37,640 nucleotides of DNA, from the NCBI GenBank assembly GCA_002327525.1, contig DCWG01000146.1, forward strand, positions 1 through 37,640. Reading direction: 5' to 3'. Positions 8,100 to 16,712 of this stretch are shown here, one piece after another. This stretch comes from Gammaproteobacteria bacterium UBA2168 (GTDB lineage: Bacteria; Pseudomonadota; Gammaproteobacteria; Pseudomonadales; Azotimanducaceae). The notes below the pieces were generated by a model. That model saw nothing but the letters and a program-made list of their open reading frames with translations, was not told the origin of the DNA and searched no databases. How positions within the stretch are numbered: the first letter of the stretch is position 1; every line of letters begins with the position of its first letter. The position numbers and the translations under genes were made by a program.

Positions 8100-8369
8100 G
8101 TGAAAGCAGAGTACGTATTCGAACACAGGCGAGGCCGATTCAACGTGTGCCTCACGGACGACGACGCCATCGAGCTGTCACTGTACGGTGTGGTACGCAA
8201 GCGATGCGAATTCTCGGGCAGAGAGCCGCAGTACGTGTGGACCAACGTGGAGCTTGAGTGGGAGGAGCATCACTACATCGAGGTGCGCTACTGGTCGGTT
8301 GACGACCGGCTCCAGATCATCGCCAATCGAACGCCAATATACGAGGGCGCGCTCGTACACCGAAACTAG
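8100..8369 (+). CDS. Small hypothetical protein
   Basis: An 89-residue ORF if the GTG at 8100 is the start; ATG 8073 would add nine residues. No family was recognised. The product is charged, acidic and soluble-looking. It has alternating beta-strand-like stretches (FNVCLTDDDAIELSLYGVV, YVWTNVELEWEEHHYIEVRYW, DRLQIIANRTPIYEGALV) and may form a small beta-sheet domain. It has no signal peptide or membrane helix. GGGG sits about nine bases before the GTG, a weak ribosome site. Its stop lies 16 bp before the aldehyde dehydrogenase start on the same strand, so the two could share a transcript. Coding status is supported mainly by the open frame and position. Confidence 0.5.
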   Translation: MKAEYVFEHRRGRFNVCLTDDDAIELSLYGVVRKRCEFSGREPQYVWTNVELEWEEHHYIEVRYWSVDDRLQIIANRTPIYEGALVHRN

Positions 8370-8385
8370 ATTTCTGGGAGACCAC

Positions 8386-9819
8386 ATGCACGAAACATCA
8401 CGGGAAGACATGGTTGCGCTGCTGGAACGGCAGCGTGAGGACTATCTGCGCGAGGGTGTCGTGAGCGCGGCCACGCGCCACGATCGTCTCGAACGGGCAG
8501 CATCGCTGCTCGTCGATCACCAGGAAAAGCTGGTCGAAGCAATGCGCAACGATTTTGGTCACCGCAGCGACACGCAATCACTGTTCACCGACATCGCCGG
8601 CAGCATCGGTCCGATTCGACACGCGCAAAAACACCTGCAGAAATGGATGCGCCCGGAGAAGCGTAAGGTCGGGCCGTTTCCGCTCAATCTGCTGGGGGCG
8701 AAAGCGCGCATCGACTATCAGCCGCTCGGTGTGGTGGGCGTGATCAGTCCCTGGAACTTTCCGGTGAACCTCACCTTTTCACCCCTGGCGGGGATACTCT
8801 CGTCGGGTAACCGCTGCATGATCAAACCGAGCGAATTCACACCGGCGACTTCCGAGGTGATGGCGGAGATATTTCCGACCTGTTTCGATGTCACCGAAAT
8901 CGCGGTGGTCACAGGGGGGCCGCAGACGGGTGGCGATTTCTCGGGATTGCCTTTCGATCATCTGCTGTTTACGGGTGCGACATCCATCGCCAGGCACGTC
9001 ATGCGTGCAGCCTCGGAAAACCTGGTGCCCGTCACACTGGAACTGGGTGGCAAGTCTCCCGTGGTGGTGGGGCGCTCCGCCGATATGCAGAAGACCACGG
9101 ATGCGCTCATGGCAGGCAAGATGATGAATGCCGGTCAGATCTGCCTGGCGCCTGACTATGTGTTCGTACCCGCGGATGACGTGGATGCCTTTGTAGACAG
9201 CACGCAGAAGTCGGTGGCGAAGATGTTCCCCACACTGATCGACAATTCTGACTACACCTCGGTCATCAACCGCCGCCACTTCGACCGCATCAATGGTTAC
9301 GTCGAGGATGCTCGTGCCAAGGGCGCCAAGGTGGTGGAGGTGAATCCGGCGGACGAGGATTTTCGCCAGCAAGCCAACAACAAGATTCCACCCACGCTGA
9401 TCCTGGATCCCACCGACGATATGCAGGTGATGCAGGACGAGATCTTCGGGCCCGTTCTGCCCGTCAAACGCTACGATAGCGTGGATCAGGCCATCGACTA
9501 CATCAATGGCCGGCCGCGGCCGCTGGGACTCTATTACTTCGGAACCGATTCAGGTGAGGAAGAGCGCGTGCTGCACCACACCACCTCGGGAGGTGTCACG
9601 GTCAACGACGTGGTCATGCACGTGGCGCAGGAAGATCTGCCATTCGGTGGCGTGGGGCCGTCCGGAATGGGCGCGTATCATGGCGTCGATGGCTTTCGCA
9701 CGTTCAGTCACGCCAAATCGGTATTTACGCAGAGCAAGGTGAACGTGGCGGAGATGGCTGGGCTACGGCCGCCCTATGGGGAAAAGATCCTCAAGACCAT
9801 CAAACAGCAGATAAGCTGA
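8386..9819 (+). CDS. Coniferyl-aldehyde-type aldehyde dehydrogenase
   Basis: A 477-residue NAD(P)+-dependent aldehyde dehydrogenase that oxidises an aldehyde to its carboxylate. Landmarks are the cofactor-binding segment VVGVISPWNFPVNLTFSPL, the FTGATSIARHVM region, the general-base Glu in LELGGKSPVVVG (E219), the catalytic Cys in NAGQICLAP (C253), and EIFGPVLPV near the C-terminus. The phrases NAGQICLAPDYV and RPRPLGLYYFG are characteristic of the coniferyl aldehyde dehydrogenase (CalB-like) subgroup, which favours aromatic or medium-chain aldehydes. The actual substrate is inferred. ATG 8386 is preferred over an upstream open stretch because GGGAG lies five bases before it. It is convergent with the RND pump, with a gap of only 10 bp. 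Confidence 0.9.
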   Translation: MHETSREDMVALLERQREDYLREGVVSAATRHDRLERAASLLVDHQEKLVEAMRNDFGHRSDTQSLFTDIAGSIGPIRHAQKHLQKWMRPEKRKVGPFPLNLLGAKARIDYQPLGVVGVISPWNFPVNLTFSPLAGILSSGNRCMIKPSEFTPATSEVMAEIFPTCFDVTEIAVVTGGPQTGGDFSGLPFDHLLFTGATSIARHVMRAASENLVPVTLELGGKSPVVVGRSADMQKTTDALMAGKMMNAGQICLAPDYVFVPADDVDAFVDSTQKSVAKMFPTLIDNSDYTSVINRRHFDRINGYVEDARAKGAKVVEVNPADEDFRQQANNKIPPTLILDPTDDMQVMQDEIFGPVLPVKRYDSVDQAIDYINGRPRPLGLYYFGTDSGEEERVLHHTTSGGVTVNDVVMHVAQEDLPFGGVGPSGMGAYHGVDGFRTFSHAKSVFTQSKVNVAEMAGLRPPYGEKILKTIKQQIS

Positions 9820-9829
9820 GGCCGCATGC

Positions 9830-12800
9830 TCACGCGGGACGCGGGCTGACCCACCGCCACACCATGGCCTTGACGTCGTCGGTGACGAGGTACAACGCCG
9901 GGATCAGGACGAGGGTGATGAAGGTGGCGAACAGAATCCCGAACGCGAGTGAGGTCGCCATCGGGATGACGATCTGTGCCTGAAGGCTGGTTTCCGACAC
10001 GATCGGGACGAGGCCGAAGAAGGTGGTTAGGGAGGTGAGGAGAATGGCGCGGAATCGGGCCGCGCCCGATTCGATGGCGGCATCCGTAGGCGACGTGCCG
10101 CGGGCGACCGCTTTGTTGACGAAGTCCACCATGATGAGGCTGTCATTCACCACGACCCCCGACAGCGCGATGAAGCCGAATATCGAGATGCTGCTGATGG
10201 GAATGTCCAGCAACATGTGTCCGACGATGGCGCCGACGATTCCGAAGGGGATGGCACTCATAATGAAAAGGGGCTGCAGATAGGAACGCAAAGGAATGGC
10301 CATCAGGGCGTAGATCCCGAATAGCGCCACCGCGAATCCCGCCAGCATCTGATCGAGCGCGAGGCGCTCCTCTTGACTGCTGCCGAATACATCCCCTGTG
10401 ACGCCCGGATAGTGGGACTGGAGTTGGGGGAAATAGGCGCTGCGCACCTCGCGAACCACCTGTGCGGGTTCGATGACCCCTGCATCCGAACGTGCCGTGA
10501 TGGTGATTGCTCGCTCACCGTTGAGGCGCTGGATCACGTTGTAGCCCTGATCCGAGGTGTAATCGGCGACTGAAGAAAACGGTACTTCGCGGCCATCGGG
10601 GGTGCGAATCCACATGTTCTCCAGATTGCCGACGGAGCGGCGTTCTTCAAGGGGATAACGCACCATGACACGGACTTCCTGTTCCCCTCGCTGCATGCGC
10701 TGCGCTTCGGCACCGTAGAAAGCAAATCTTACCTGGCGCGCGAGATCGGCCAACGTGATTCCGAGCGCTTCCGCCTCTGGCTTGATCTTCAGCTGCAGTT
10801 CTTCAGAACCCTGGGAATAGGATGATTCCACCTCGAATACACCCTCGATCTCCTCGAGGTGACTCACCAGATCTACGGATGCCTGTTCGAGCTGGGAATA
10901 GTTGCGTCCGGTTAGTTTGAACGCGATTGGCGGTCCGCCTCCGGAGTGCCTGGTAGACACGAACTTCAATTCGCGCGTCCCTGCCACGTTCCCTACCTTC
11001 TCGCGCCACATCTTTTCGATCAATTGCGGAGTGGTGTCTCTGTCTTCCCTAGTGAGTTCCACTAGCATCTGACCACGCTTTCCGTCAACGACAAACGTCA
11101 ACACGTTGACGATGATGTCGTGATCAGCACCCTCGACTTGTTTGAGTTCCTCGTTGATCTCCAGGAGTGCTCCGTTCATATGGTCCACTACCTGATGTAC
11201 CAACGCCTCTGGTGCGCCCTCGTAGAGTTCCATCCGCGCCGTTAGGAAATCGTCTTCCATCTCCGGAAAGAACGTATAACGTACGAATCCACCACCCACG
11301 GCGCCGATGGAGATGATGAGTACTCCAATGAAGAGCGCCAGTGTGGTGTATCGGTGGTTGATGGCTCTGGCCAGAAAGGGTTTGTAGACGTTTTCCACGA
11401 ACGTAAGCAGCACGCGGTCTACCCGATCAGCGAGGGCAGCTTTGCCGTGCGACGAGCGCATGATGGCGAGGTGGGAGGGCAGGATGAGTTTGGACTCCAC
11501 CAGCGAAAAGCACAGGCACAACACGACCACCCAGCCGATTGCCCCCGACATGCTGGCCACCGGACCCGTGGCTGCCAGCATTGGCAGAAAGGCCATGATC
11601 GTTGTGAGCACACCGAAGGTGGCGGGTACGGCGACTCGTTTGGCGCCGCTGACGATGTTTTCCATCGTGTATCCGGAACGCTCTGTTTCGCTATACACAC
11701 TCTCCGCGATGATGATGGCGTCGTCGACCACGATGCCGAGGACCAGGATGAAGCCGAATGTGCTGAGAATGTTGATACTCACATCGATACCGGGCAGCGG
11801 TAGCAGCATGAGTGCACCCAGAAATGCAATGGGAAGACCCAGGGTGACCCAGAGCGCGAATTTGAGGTGCAGGAACAGGCTCAACACGCCGAATACGAGC
11901 AGAGCCCCCATGGCCATGTTTTTGTACATCATGTCCATGCGCCCATCCATGTAGTACGTGATGTCCATCCAGATGGTGAGGTCGATACCGCGCGGTAGCG
12001 TCGATTGGCGTTCGCCGACGTATTGCTTCACCGCGCGCGCCACTTCCACTTCGCTTTCCGCGTCGGTGGAGTACACGCGGATACCGATACTCGGATTTCC
12101 GTTGAAATAGGAATAGAAGTTCGTTTCGACGAAACCGTCGTTGATTTCGGCAATGTCGCCGAGTAGTACGCGCGTACCGTCCGAACGCGTCAACAGTACG
12201 ATGTCCGCGAACTCTCTTCCCGTGTACGCCTGGCCCTTGGTACGCAGGCGGATGTCACCGGCGTCGGTGCGGATGTTGCCGCCGGGCAGATCTACGGACC
12301 AGGAACGTATCGCTTCCGCCACTGTGTTCAAGGTCAGCCCGTACTCACGCAGCGTGTCCTCGGAAACCTGGACAGATACCTCGAATGGTCGCGCACCCAT
12401 CAGCTCTGCATAGGTCACACCGGGCAGTGCCAGGATCTCGCTCTTGATGGTCTCCGCGAGTTCCTTCATGGTCCATTCGTTGATATCGCCCGACAGTTGG
12501 ACGGTAACGGCGCCCTGGCGCATACGTTGTTTGCTGATCATCGGGCGCTCGGTTTCGCCAGGGAAGGTGGAGATGCCGTCCACGGCCATCTTGATCTCGT
12601 CGATCACTTCACCGAGGTCGTAGTCCTCCATCACCATGACCGTGACCTGGCCCATGCCCTCGAAGGCACGGCTCTGCACCTCTCGAATGCCTTCGATGTT
12701 CTCGATGGCCTCTTCGATCTTGACCACCACACCTTCCTCGACCTCGGCGGGCGCCGCACCCCGGTAGGGCACGCGCACGTTTACGGCGTCGAGTTCGACG

Positions 12801-12928
12801 GTCGGCATGAATTGGGTGCGTATGGTCATCGCACCGTAGATGCCGGTGGTGATGATGAACATCATCAACAAGTTCGCAGCCACGTGATTGCGGGCAAACC
12901 AGGCAATGAGACCGCGTTGCTCTTCCAT
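9830..12928 (-). CDS. RND-family multidrug efflux permease
   Basis: A 1032-residue inner-membrane transporter of AcrB/MexF-like length and layout: an N-terminal helix followed by a large periplasmic loop, helices 2-6, a second large loop, and helices 8-12. The proton-relay pair in helix 4 is present as GIVVDDAIIIAES, with Asp at residues 402 and 403, equivalent to AcrB D407/D408. The region ALSGVVVNDSLIMVDFVNKA corresponds to helix 10, where the partner Lys normally lies nearby. RND permeases expel hydrophobic compounds by proton antiport in a tripartite complex. The start lies 1 bp after the stop of the membrane fusion protein gene, so the two are co-transcribed and tightly coupled. No TolC-like outer-membrane gene is in the window. 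Confidence 0.93.
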   Translation of the reverse strand: MEEQRGLIAWFARNHVAANLLMMFIITTGIYGAMTIRTQFMPTVELDAVNVRVPYRGAAPAEVEEGVVVKIEEAIENIEGIREVQSRAFEGMGQVTVMVMEDYDLGEVIDEIKMAVDGISTFPGETERPMISKQRMRQGAVTVQLSGDINEWTMKELAETIKSEILALPGVTYAELMGARPFEVSVQVSEDTLREYGLTLNTVAEAIRSWSVDLPGGNIRTDAGDIRLRTKGQAYTGREFADIVLLTRSDGTRVLLGDIAEINDGFVETNFYSYFNGNPSIGIRVYSTDAESEVEVARAVKQYVGERQSTLPRGIDLTIWMDITYYMDGRMDMMYKNMAMGALLVFGVLSLFLHLKFALWVTLGLPIAFLGALMLLPLPGIDVSINILSTFGFILVLGIVVDDAIIIAESVYSETERSGYTMENIVSGAKRVAVPATFGVLTTIMAFLPMLAATGPVASMSGAIGWVVVLCLCFSLVESKLILPSHLAIMRSSHGKAALADRVDRVLLTFVENVYKPFLARAINHRYTTLALFIGVLIISIGAVGGGFVRYTFFPEMEDDFLTARMELYEGAPEALVHQVVDHMNGALLEINEELKQVEGADHDIIVNVLTFVVDGKRGQMLVELTREDRDTTPQLIEKMWREKVGNVAGTRELKFVSTRHSGGGPPIAFKLTGRNYSQLEQASVDLVSHLEEIEGVFEVESSYSQGSEELQLKIKPEAEALGITLADLARQVRFAFYGAEAQRMQRGEQEVRVMVRYPLEERRSVGNLENMWIRTPDGREVPFSSVADYTSDQGYNVIQRLNGERAITITARSDAGVIEPAQVVREVRSAYFPQLQSHYPGVTGDVFGSSQEERLALDQMLAGFAVALFGIYALMAIPLRSYLQPLFIMSAIPFGIVGAIVGHMLLDIPISSISIFGFIALSGVVVNDSLIMVDFVNKAVARGTSPTDAAIESGAARFRAILLTSLTTFFGLVPIVSETSLQAQIVIPMATSLAFGILFATFITLVLIPALYLVTDDVKAMVWRWVSPRPA

Positions 12929-12929
12929 T

Positions 12930-14075
12930 TCAGGATCTCACCAGCATGCCGGTGATGGGCTGATCGATCGGGGTGATACACACACGATCACCTTCGTCGA
13001 TACCGCTGTCGATGTAGACTTGCGCCTTGTCGGAACGCACTACGTTGACAGTGACTCCTCGCAGGTGGTCATCATCGTCTACCAGCCACACCTGATCGTT
13101 ACGGTAGAGTGCATGACGCGGGATCGCGAACAGATCGCCCGCGTCACGGCCTCGAATCTCGGCCTCTACAAAGGTGCCTATGCGCAGGGGCTCGGGGTTG
13201 CCGGGCGACGTCTGGTAGGGCTGGGGAACCTGTGCGACCATGTACAGCACCCGGCTTTGTGGGTCGAATACACCCTCCGAGCGGACCAAACTGGCCTGCC
13301 AGGTACGCTCCTCACCCGCCACCCTCGCGTTCAGGGTTACCGGAATGCTTCGCCCGGAATCAGGATTCGGCAGGTCCAGATATTCCAGATCATTCTGTGT
13401 CACCGGGAGGCGTACCTCGGCGTAATCGGTGGCGAACGTCAGTGCGAGTGGAGTGCCGGAATTGACAAACTGGCCGACATCGGAGCGTTTCTCGCGAACC
13501 ATCCCGTCGTAGGGCGCGCGGATGACGGTTCGTGTCAGATCGCCCTGGGCCTTCTCGAGTTCCGCCTCAGCGGATTCGAGACCGGCTATCGCCTGCGCGA
13601 CCTGAGGTTTGCGCAGAGTGAGGTCGGAGGCGGGTTTGCCCGATGTGGTGAGATCGCGCAACCTTTTCCAGTCCTGGTACGCATAGCCCGCCAGCGCGTT
13701 TTCGGTGGCGACCTGGGTTCTCGCGCTTGCCACCTGGGCGCGGGCACGTTTGAGCTGAGTCTCGTAGATGCGCGGGTCGATGCGCACCAGCACGTCGCCG
13801 CGTTCGAAGAATCCGCCACTCACGAATGCACTCGAGACCTCGACGATCTGACCGCTGACCTCTGAGATGAGAGTGGTCTGTGTTCGGGGCGTGACCTCGC
13901 CTTGAGTATGAACGGCGAAAACCGTGCGCTGTTTCGATGCGGTGACGGTATCTACCAGCAGTGCGGGAGGCAACGGGGGTTGCTGCGACGCCTGTGGCCG
14001 CGAATTGAACAGTCCCAGGGCGATCAGAGCCGCCACGGTGATGATACCTATGGGCACGAGTACTCGCGTCCACAT
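12930..14075 (-). CDS. RND efflux periplasmic adaptor (membrane fusion protein)
   Basis: A 381-residue adaptor of the HlyD/MexE/AcrA type. A single N-terminal membrane anchor (VLVPIGIITVAALIALGLF, about residues 5-23) is not followed by an obvious lipobox. The lipoyl/barrel-sandwich half-motif TQTTLISEVSGQIVEVSSAF precedes a coiled-coil hairpin (about 110-190, rich in Ala, Arg, Gln and Glu), and the second lipoyl half VIRAPYDGMVREKRSDVGQ follows. The beta-barrel and membrane-proximal domains complete it. It bridges the RND permease to an outer-membrane channel. It is first in the two-gene operon, with the promoter expected in 14076-14207. No local TetR- or LysR-type regulator was found. Confidence 0.92.
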   Translation of the reverse strand: MWTRVLVPIGIITVAALIALGLFNSRPQASQQPPLPPALLVDTVTASKQRTVFAVHTQGEVTPRTQTTLISEVSGQIVEVSSAFVSGGFFERGDVLVRIDPRIYETQLKRARAQVASARTQVATENALAGYAYQDWKRLRDLTTSGKPASDLTLRKPQVAQAIAGLESAEAELEKAQGDLTRTVIRAPYDGMVREKRSDVGQFVNSGTPLALTFATDYAEVRLPVTQNDLEYLDLPNPDSGRSIPVTLNARVAGEERTWQASLVRSEGVFDPQSRVLYMVAQVPQPYQTSPGNPEPLRIGTFVEAEIRGRDAGDLFAIPRHALYRNDQVWLVDDDDHLRGVTVNVVRSDKAQVYIDSGIDEGDRVCITPIDQPITGMLVRS

Positions 14076-14207
14076 TTTAGCTGACCGCGCTGTTTGAGAA
14101 CGAACTCATAAGTATACGGTGTTTTCGGAGACGTGCCCGTATCGCGATATACTGTGTGATCAGCAGGAGCACTGCCAGCCGGTGCCACAGGTCACGGCAG
14201 GAGAATC
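14076..14207. promoter_or_regulatory. Divergent promoter region between efflux operon and Smr gene
   Basis: This gap separates the efflux operon (leftward) from the small ORF/Smr pair (rightward). It contains AGTATA at 14111-14116 and its reverse complement TATACT at 14148-14153. Between them is the perfect 10-bp palindrome TATCGCGATA at 14140-14149. TATACT is a good -10 for the rightward genes and AGTATA read on the other strand is a good -10 for the efflux operon. Recognisable -35 hexamers are weak. The palindrome overlapping the rightward -10 could be a repressor site. All functional readings are inferred. Confidence 0.4.
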
Positions 14208-14297
14208 ATGAATCACGCCTATCACACGGCGGACAATCACCCGATACCCGGGACACGCTCGGATCGATACGCGGCACTGGTGCTCGAAGATGAGTGA
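14208..14297 (+). CDS. Possible 29-codon leader ORF overlapping the Smr gene
   Basis: An ATG at 14208 is preceded by AGGAG with near-ideal spacing, by far the best ribosome site in this interval. It opens a 29-residue frame (begins MNHAYHTADNHPIPG, ends LVLEDE) that stops at 14297, overlapping the Smr start codon at 14290 by eight bases. The Smr start has no clear ribosome site of its own, so translation of this ORF may feed ribosomes to it. The peptide is His-rich at its start and has no recognised family. It could be a leader peptide, a microprotein or only a coupling device; coding is not proven. Confidence 0.4.
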   Translation: MNHAYHTADNHPIPGTRSDRYAALVLEDE

Positions 14298-14865
14298 CGA
14301 GTCTTTTGAAGAGGCGATGCGCGACGTCCAGCCGTTGAAGCCGTCGCGTGGCGCGAGTATGAAGAAATCGGGTATTACGCCCCCGACCATTGCCCAGCAG
14401 CAGCGCAGGGAGCGCGCCGTCGGCAACGGATCGAAAGCCGTGGACTCCAATCCACTCACGCTCGGCGAGGTGCCCCAACTAGATTCGCTTGCCGCAGTCG
14501 AATGGAAGAAGGATGGCGTGCAGCGCGAAGTATTCTCGAAACTGCGGTCAGGCGGTTACGCCATCGAGGCGGAACTCGATCTGCACGGTCTCACGGTCAA
14601 GCAAGCGCGCGAGAGCCTGTGGAAGTTCCTGAGCACGGCGCGTGAGCGCGGTTGGCGCTGCGTGCTCATCGCGCACGGCCGGGGGGAGCGCAGTGCCACG
14701 CCAGCGCGGATAAAGAGCTACGTGTATCACTGGCTCATCGAGCACGATGGCGTCAATGCGCTGACCAGCGCGCAGCGTCACCGGGGCGGAACGGGTGCGG
14801 TGTACGTGCTACTGCGAAAATCGCAAGAGCGATCGGAGGTCAACCGCGAGCAGCATCAACGCTGA
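14290..14865 (+). CDS. Smr/MutS2 C-terminal-domain protein (SmrA-like nuclease)
   Basis: A 191-residue protein with a disordered, charged N-terminus (about 1-90) and a C-terminal Smr domain (about 93-180). The domain shows the ELDLHGLT motif (D97, H99), the VLIAHGRGE motif (H129) and a closing AQRHRGGTGAVYVLLRK strand. Stand-alone Smr proteins are DNA- or RNA-nicking enzymes; proteobacterial SmrA/SmrB-type members act on DNA junctions or cleave mRNA at collided ribosomes. Which role applies here is not decidable. The start overlaps the small upstream ORF. The 3' end overlaps the convergent lipoprotein remnant by 10 bp. Confidence 0.88.
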   Translation: MSDESFEEAMRDVQPLKPSRGASMKKSGITPPTIAQQQRRERAVGNGSKAVDSNPLTLGEVPQLDSLAAVEWKKDGVQREVFSKLRSGGYAIEAELDLHGLTVKQARESLWKFLSTARERGWRCVLIAHGRGERSATPARIKSYVYHWLIEHDGVNALTSAQRHRGGTGAVYVLLRKSQERSEVNREQHQR

Positions 14866-15163
14866 CAGTCGTAGGCTTCGAAGGTCTGGGCATCGCCCGC
14901 CGGAGGTCCCATGGCGACGATGGTGTTCGCGCCGAGTTGCGCGGCTTCGTTGCGGGCGAGCATCTCGAGTTCTGCACGAACCCTTTCCGGATTGCGCTGT
15001 AACCCCACGCTGCTTCTGGTGGTGGCTGATACGATGCCCGCCCGCTTGCACGCTGTAACCGCATCCGCCATAACCAGTTGTACCGCGGCCCCGGCTTCGG
15101 TCAGATCGACCCAGGCGCAGTGGCCATCAGCGACGCCAGAAACAAGATGGTGGGTATGCGCAT
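14856..15163 (-). pseudogene. DUF4156-like lipoprotein gene frameshifted in its signal peptide
   Basis: From ATG 15163 the frame encodes a signal-peptide-like MRIPTILFLASLMAT and then stops 21 codons in. Around 15118-15122 a neighbouring frame takes over without a gap as CAWVDLTEAGAAVQLVMADA. It runs through TACKRAGIVSATT and MLARNEAAQLGANTIVA to FEAYDCQR at 14856, resembling DUF4156-type outer-membrane lipoproteins. Restoring one base would place the Cys directly after ASLMAT as a lipobox. The start overlaps the stop of the acyl-CoA dehydrogenase gene (TGATG), a genuine coupling signal. The fragment from ATG 15071 alone would lack an export signal. Real mutation and a one-base sequencing error are both possible. 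Confidence 0.7.
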
Positions 15164-16260
15164 CAGATTCTACCTTTGTCGAGTTCCAGTTTGCCGCGTG
15201 CGAGATTCAGCCTGATGACGTCCGACGCCCCCTCCGCCAGGCGCCAGGAACGCACGCGACGGTACAATTCCTCCAGAGGGTGACCCGCTACCAACGCGTT
15301 GCCGCCCACGAGCTGTATGGCCGTGTCTACAACGCGGCCCACCGTCTCGGTGGCGAAGACCTTGCAGGCGATACTCTCGTTCACGGCATTTTCGCCGCTG
15401 TCGATGATCCGCGCAGTGCGATAGAGCATGCTGCGGGCAGCGTATGCCTCGATGCGCATATCGGAGTAGCGCAGGCGTACGCCTTCCTTGTCGCCGCGCT
15501 TCACCCCGGAGCGATCGGTACCAGCGAGATGTTGGGTAACGTGATCTATGCACCAGCGCATCAGACCGACGCATTGGGCCGCGATGAGCAACCGGGTGTC
15601 GCCGATCTGGCGCATGGCGCGCGGCATGCCTTCTCCCGGTTTGCCGATGATGTGGTCGGCATCGACGGTGACGTTGGCGTATTCAAAGGCAGCGTGCTTG
15701 CTGCCGTCGAGGGACGAGAACCGCTCGAGCACCGACAGGCCGGGCGTATCGATATCGACGACGACCATCGCCGGTCCGTGGCCGTCGATGCGAACCAGCG
15801 TGTTGACGAAGTCGGCGCTGCCACCTCCGGTGACGTAGGATTTGCGGCCGTTGATGGTTAGACGATCGCCTTCCAGCGTGCCGATGGTGGGGTGGCTGTC
15901 GGGTTCCGTGAAGCCGAAGGCGCCGCGTTTAGTGCCCCTCAACACACCTTCGAGGTATTTCGAGGCCAGTGGCTCGCCGCAATTGGCGAGCACGCCGGGA
16001 CCAGGTCCGAATACGGCATCCATGTACGGTGGATTTAGTGCGGCGAGCGCGTCACGCACGATGGTTAGTTCTAGTGCGTGGGCCTCGGTTCCGCCGTGAC
16101 TTTTAGGTTGGGTCATCGCGAACAGTCCTGCCGCTTTCGATGCTTCGATCACGGTCGCGCGCTGATCGGCCAGTCCGGCAAGGGGTAGCAACTGTTCGCG
16201 TGCGAATTGAGTGGCAGTGTCCTCCAAGTTTCGTTCGGATTCGGTCAGCAGCTCAGGCAT
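15163..16260 (-). CDS. Acyl-CoA dehydrogenase
   Basis: A 365-residue FAD-dependent acyl-CoA dehydrogenase, slightly short for the family (usually 380-400). The helical N-domain includes AGLFAMTQPKSHGGTEA. The beta-domain has AFGFTEPDSHPTIGTLEG (flavin/substrate contact) and YVTGGGSADFVNTLVRIDGHG. The C-terminal helical domain ends RLAEGASDVIRLNLARG, where E343 aligns with the catalytic base of medium-chain-type enzymes. It performs alpha,beta-dehydrogenation of an acyl-CoA, passing electrons to ETF; chain specificity is unknown. It is upstream of and translationally coupled to the broken lipoprotein gene. The preceding small membrane protein gene ends 21 bp before its start, so the three may form one operon. 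Confidence 0.9.
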   Translation of the reverse strand: MPELLTESERNLEDTATQFAREQLLPLAGLADQRATVIEASKAAGLFAMTQPKSHGGTEAHALELTIVRDALAALNPPYMDAVFGPGPGVLANCGEPLASKYLEGVLRGTKRGAFGFTEPDSHPTIGTLEGDRLTINGRKSYVTGGGSADFVNTLVRIDGHGPAMVVVDIDTPGLSVLERFSSLDGSKHAAFEYANVTVDADHIIGKPGEGMPRAMRQIGDTRLLIAAQCVGLMRWCIDHVTQHLAGTDRSGVKRGDKEGVRLRYSDMRIEAYAARSMLYRTARIIDSGENAVNESIACKVFATETVGRVVDTAIQLVGGNALVAGHPLEELYRRVRSWRLAEGASDVIRLNLARGKLELDKGRI

Positions 16261-16281
16261 GGTCTTTTTGTCACTTTCTTT

Positions 16282-16659
16282 TCACAAGGTGGGTCCAATC
16301 AGGATCATAACGATCACGAGCACGCACACTATCATCGCCGAGATCGCCCAGAGCATCATGCTCTCGCGGCGCGCTGCCGTATTCAGCATTTTCTGGACGT
16401 CTTCCGGTTCACGGGCGGCGGTGGCGCTGGTCAGCCGATAACGGGTGATGCCGTCCTTGCGTTTCGGCAGCCGCACGAACAGCTCGGGCGTGGCGTCAAG
16501 GCGCACCACGACCTCTGCGAACGCGATTCCGGTGTAGCGTGAAACCTGAGTCGGGTGCAGGCCGATGCCGGGATGTTTCAGGAAACAGGTGTACATGTTG
16601 AACAGGCGTCGCACTTTGCCACGGAAGCGGAAGGTGACTGGAAGAATGCCGTACATCAT
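16282..16659 (-). CDS. Small hypothetical protein with C-terminal membrane anchor
   Basis: A 125-residue protein of no recognised family. The soluble part (about 1-95) is basic, including VTFRFRGKVRRLFNMY, LHPTQVSRYTGIAFAEVVVRL and LPKRKDGITRYRLTS. One strong hydrophobic segment, LWAISAMIVCVLVIVMILIG, lies at about residues 103-122, so it is probably a tail-anchored inner-membrane protein facing the cytoplasm. AGGAAA lies four bases before ATG 16659 and seven before the adjacent ATG 16656, supporting translation. It lies between cmoB upstream (53-bp gap) and the acyl-CoA dehydrogenase downstream (21-bp gap), all on the same strand. Confidence 0.65.
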   Translation of the reverse strand: MMYGILPVTFRFRGKVRRLFNMYTCFLKHPGIGLHPTQVSRYTGIAFAEVVVRLDATPELFVRLPKRKDGITRYRLTSATAAREPEDVQKMLNTAARRESMMLWAISAMIVCVLVIVMILIGPTL

Positions 16660-16712
16660 GGGTTTCCTGGTTCTGTAGCAGTGCTCAAGGACTCCTTTGC
16701 AGCGCCTTCACC

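Noticed and set aside
12888..13865. A 325-codon plus-strand open frame
   Set aside because: It is antisense to the membrane fusion protein, which has a complete domain layout.
14911..15861. A 316-codon plus-strand open frame
   Set aside because: It lies antisense to the well-supported acyl-CoA dehydrogenase and lipoprotein genes and shows no family features; long antisense frames are common at this GC content.
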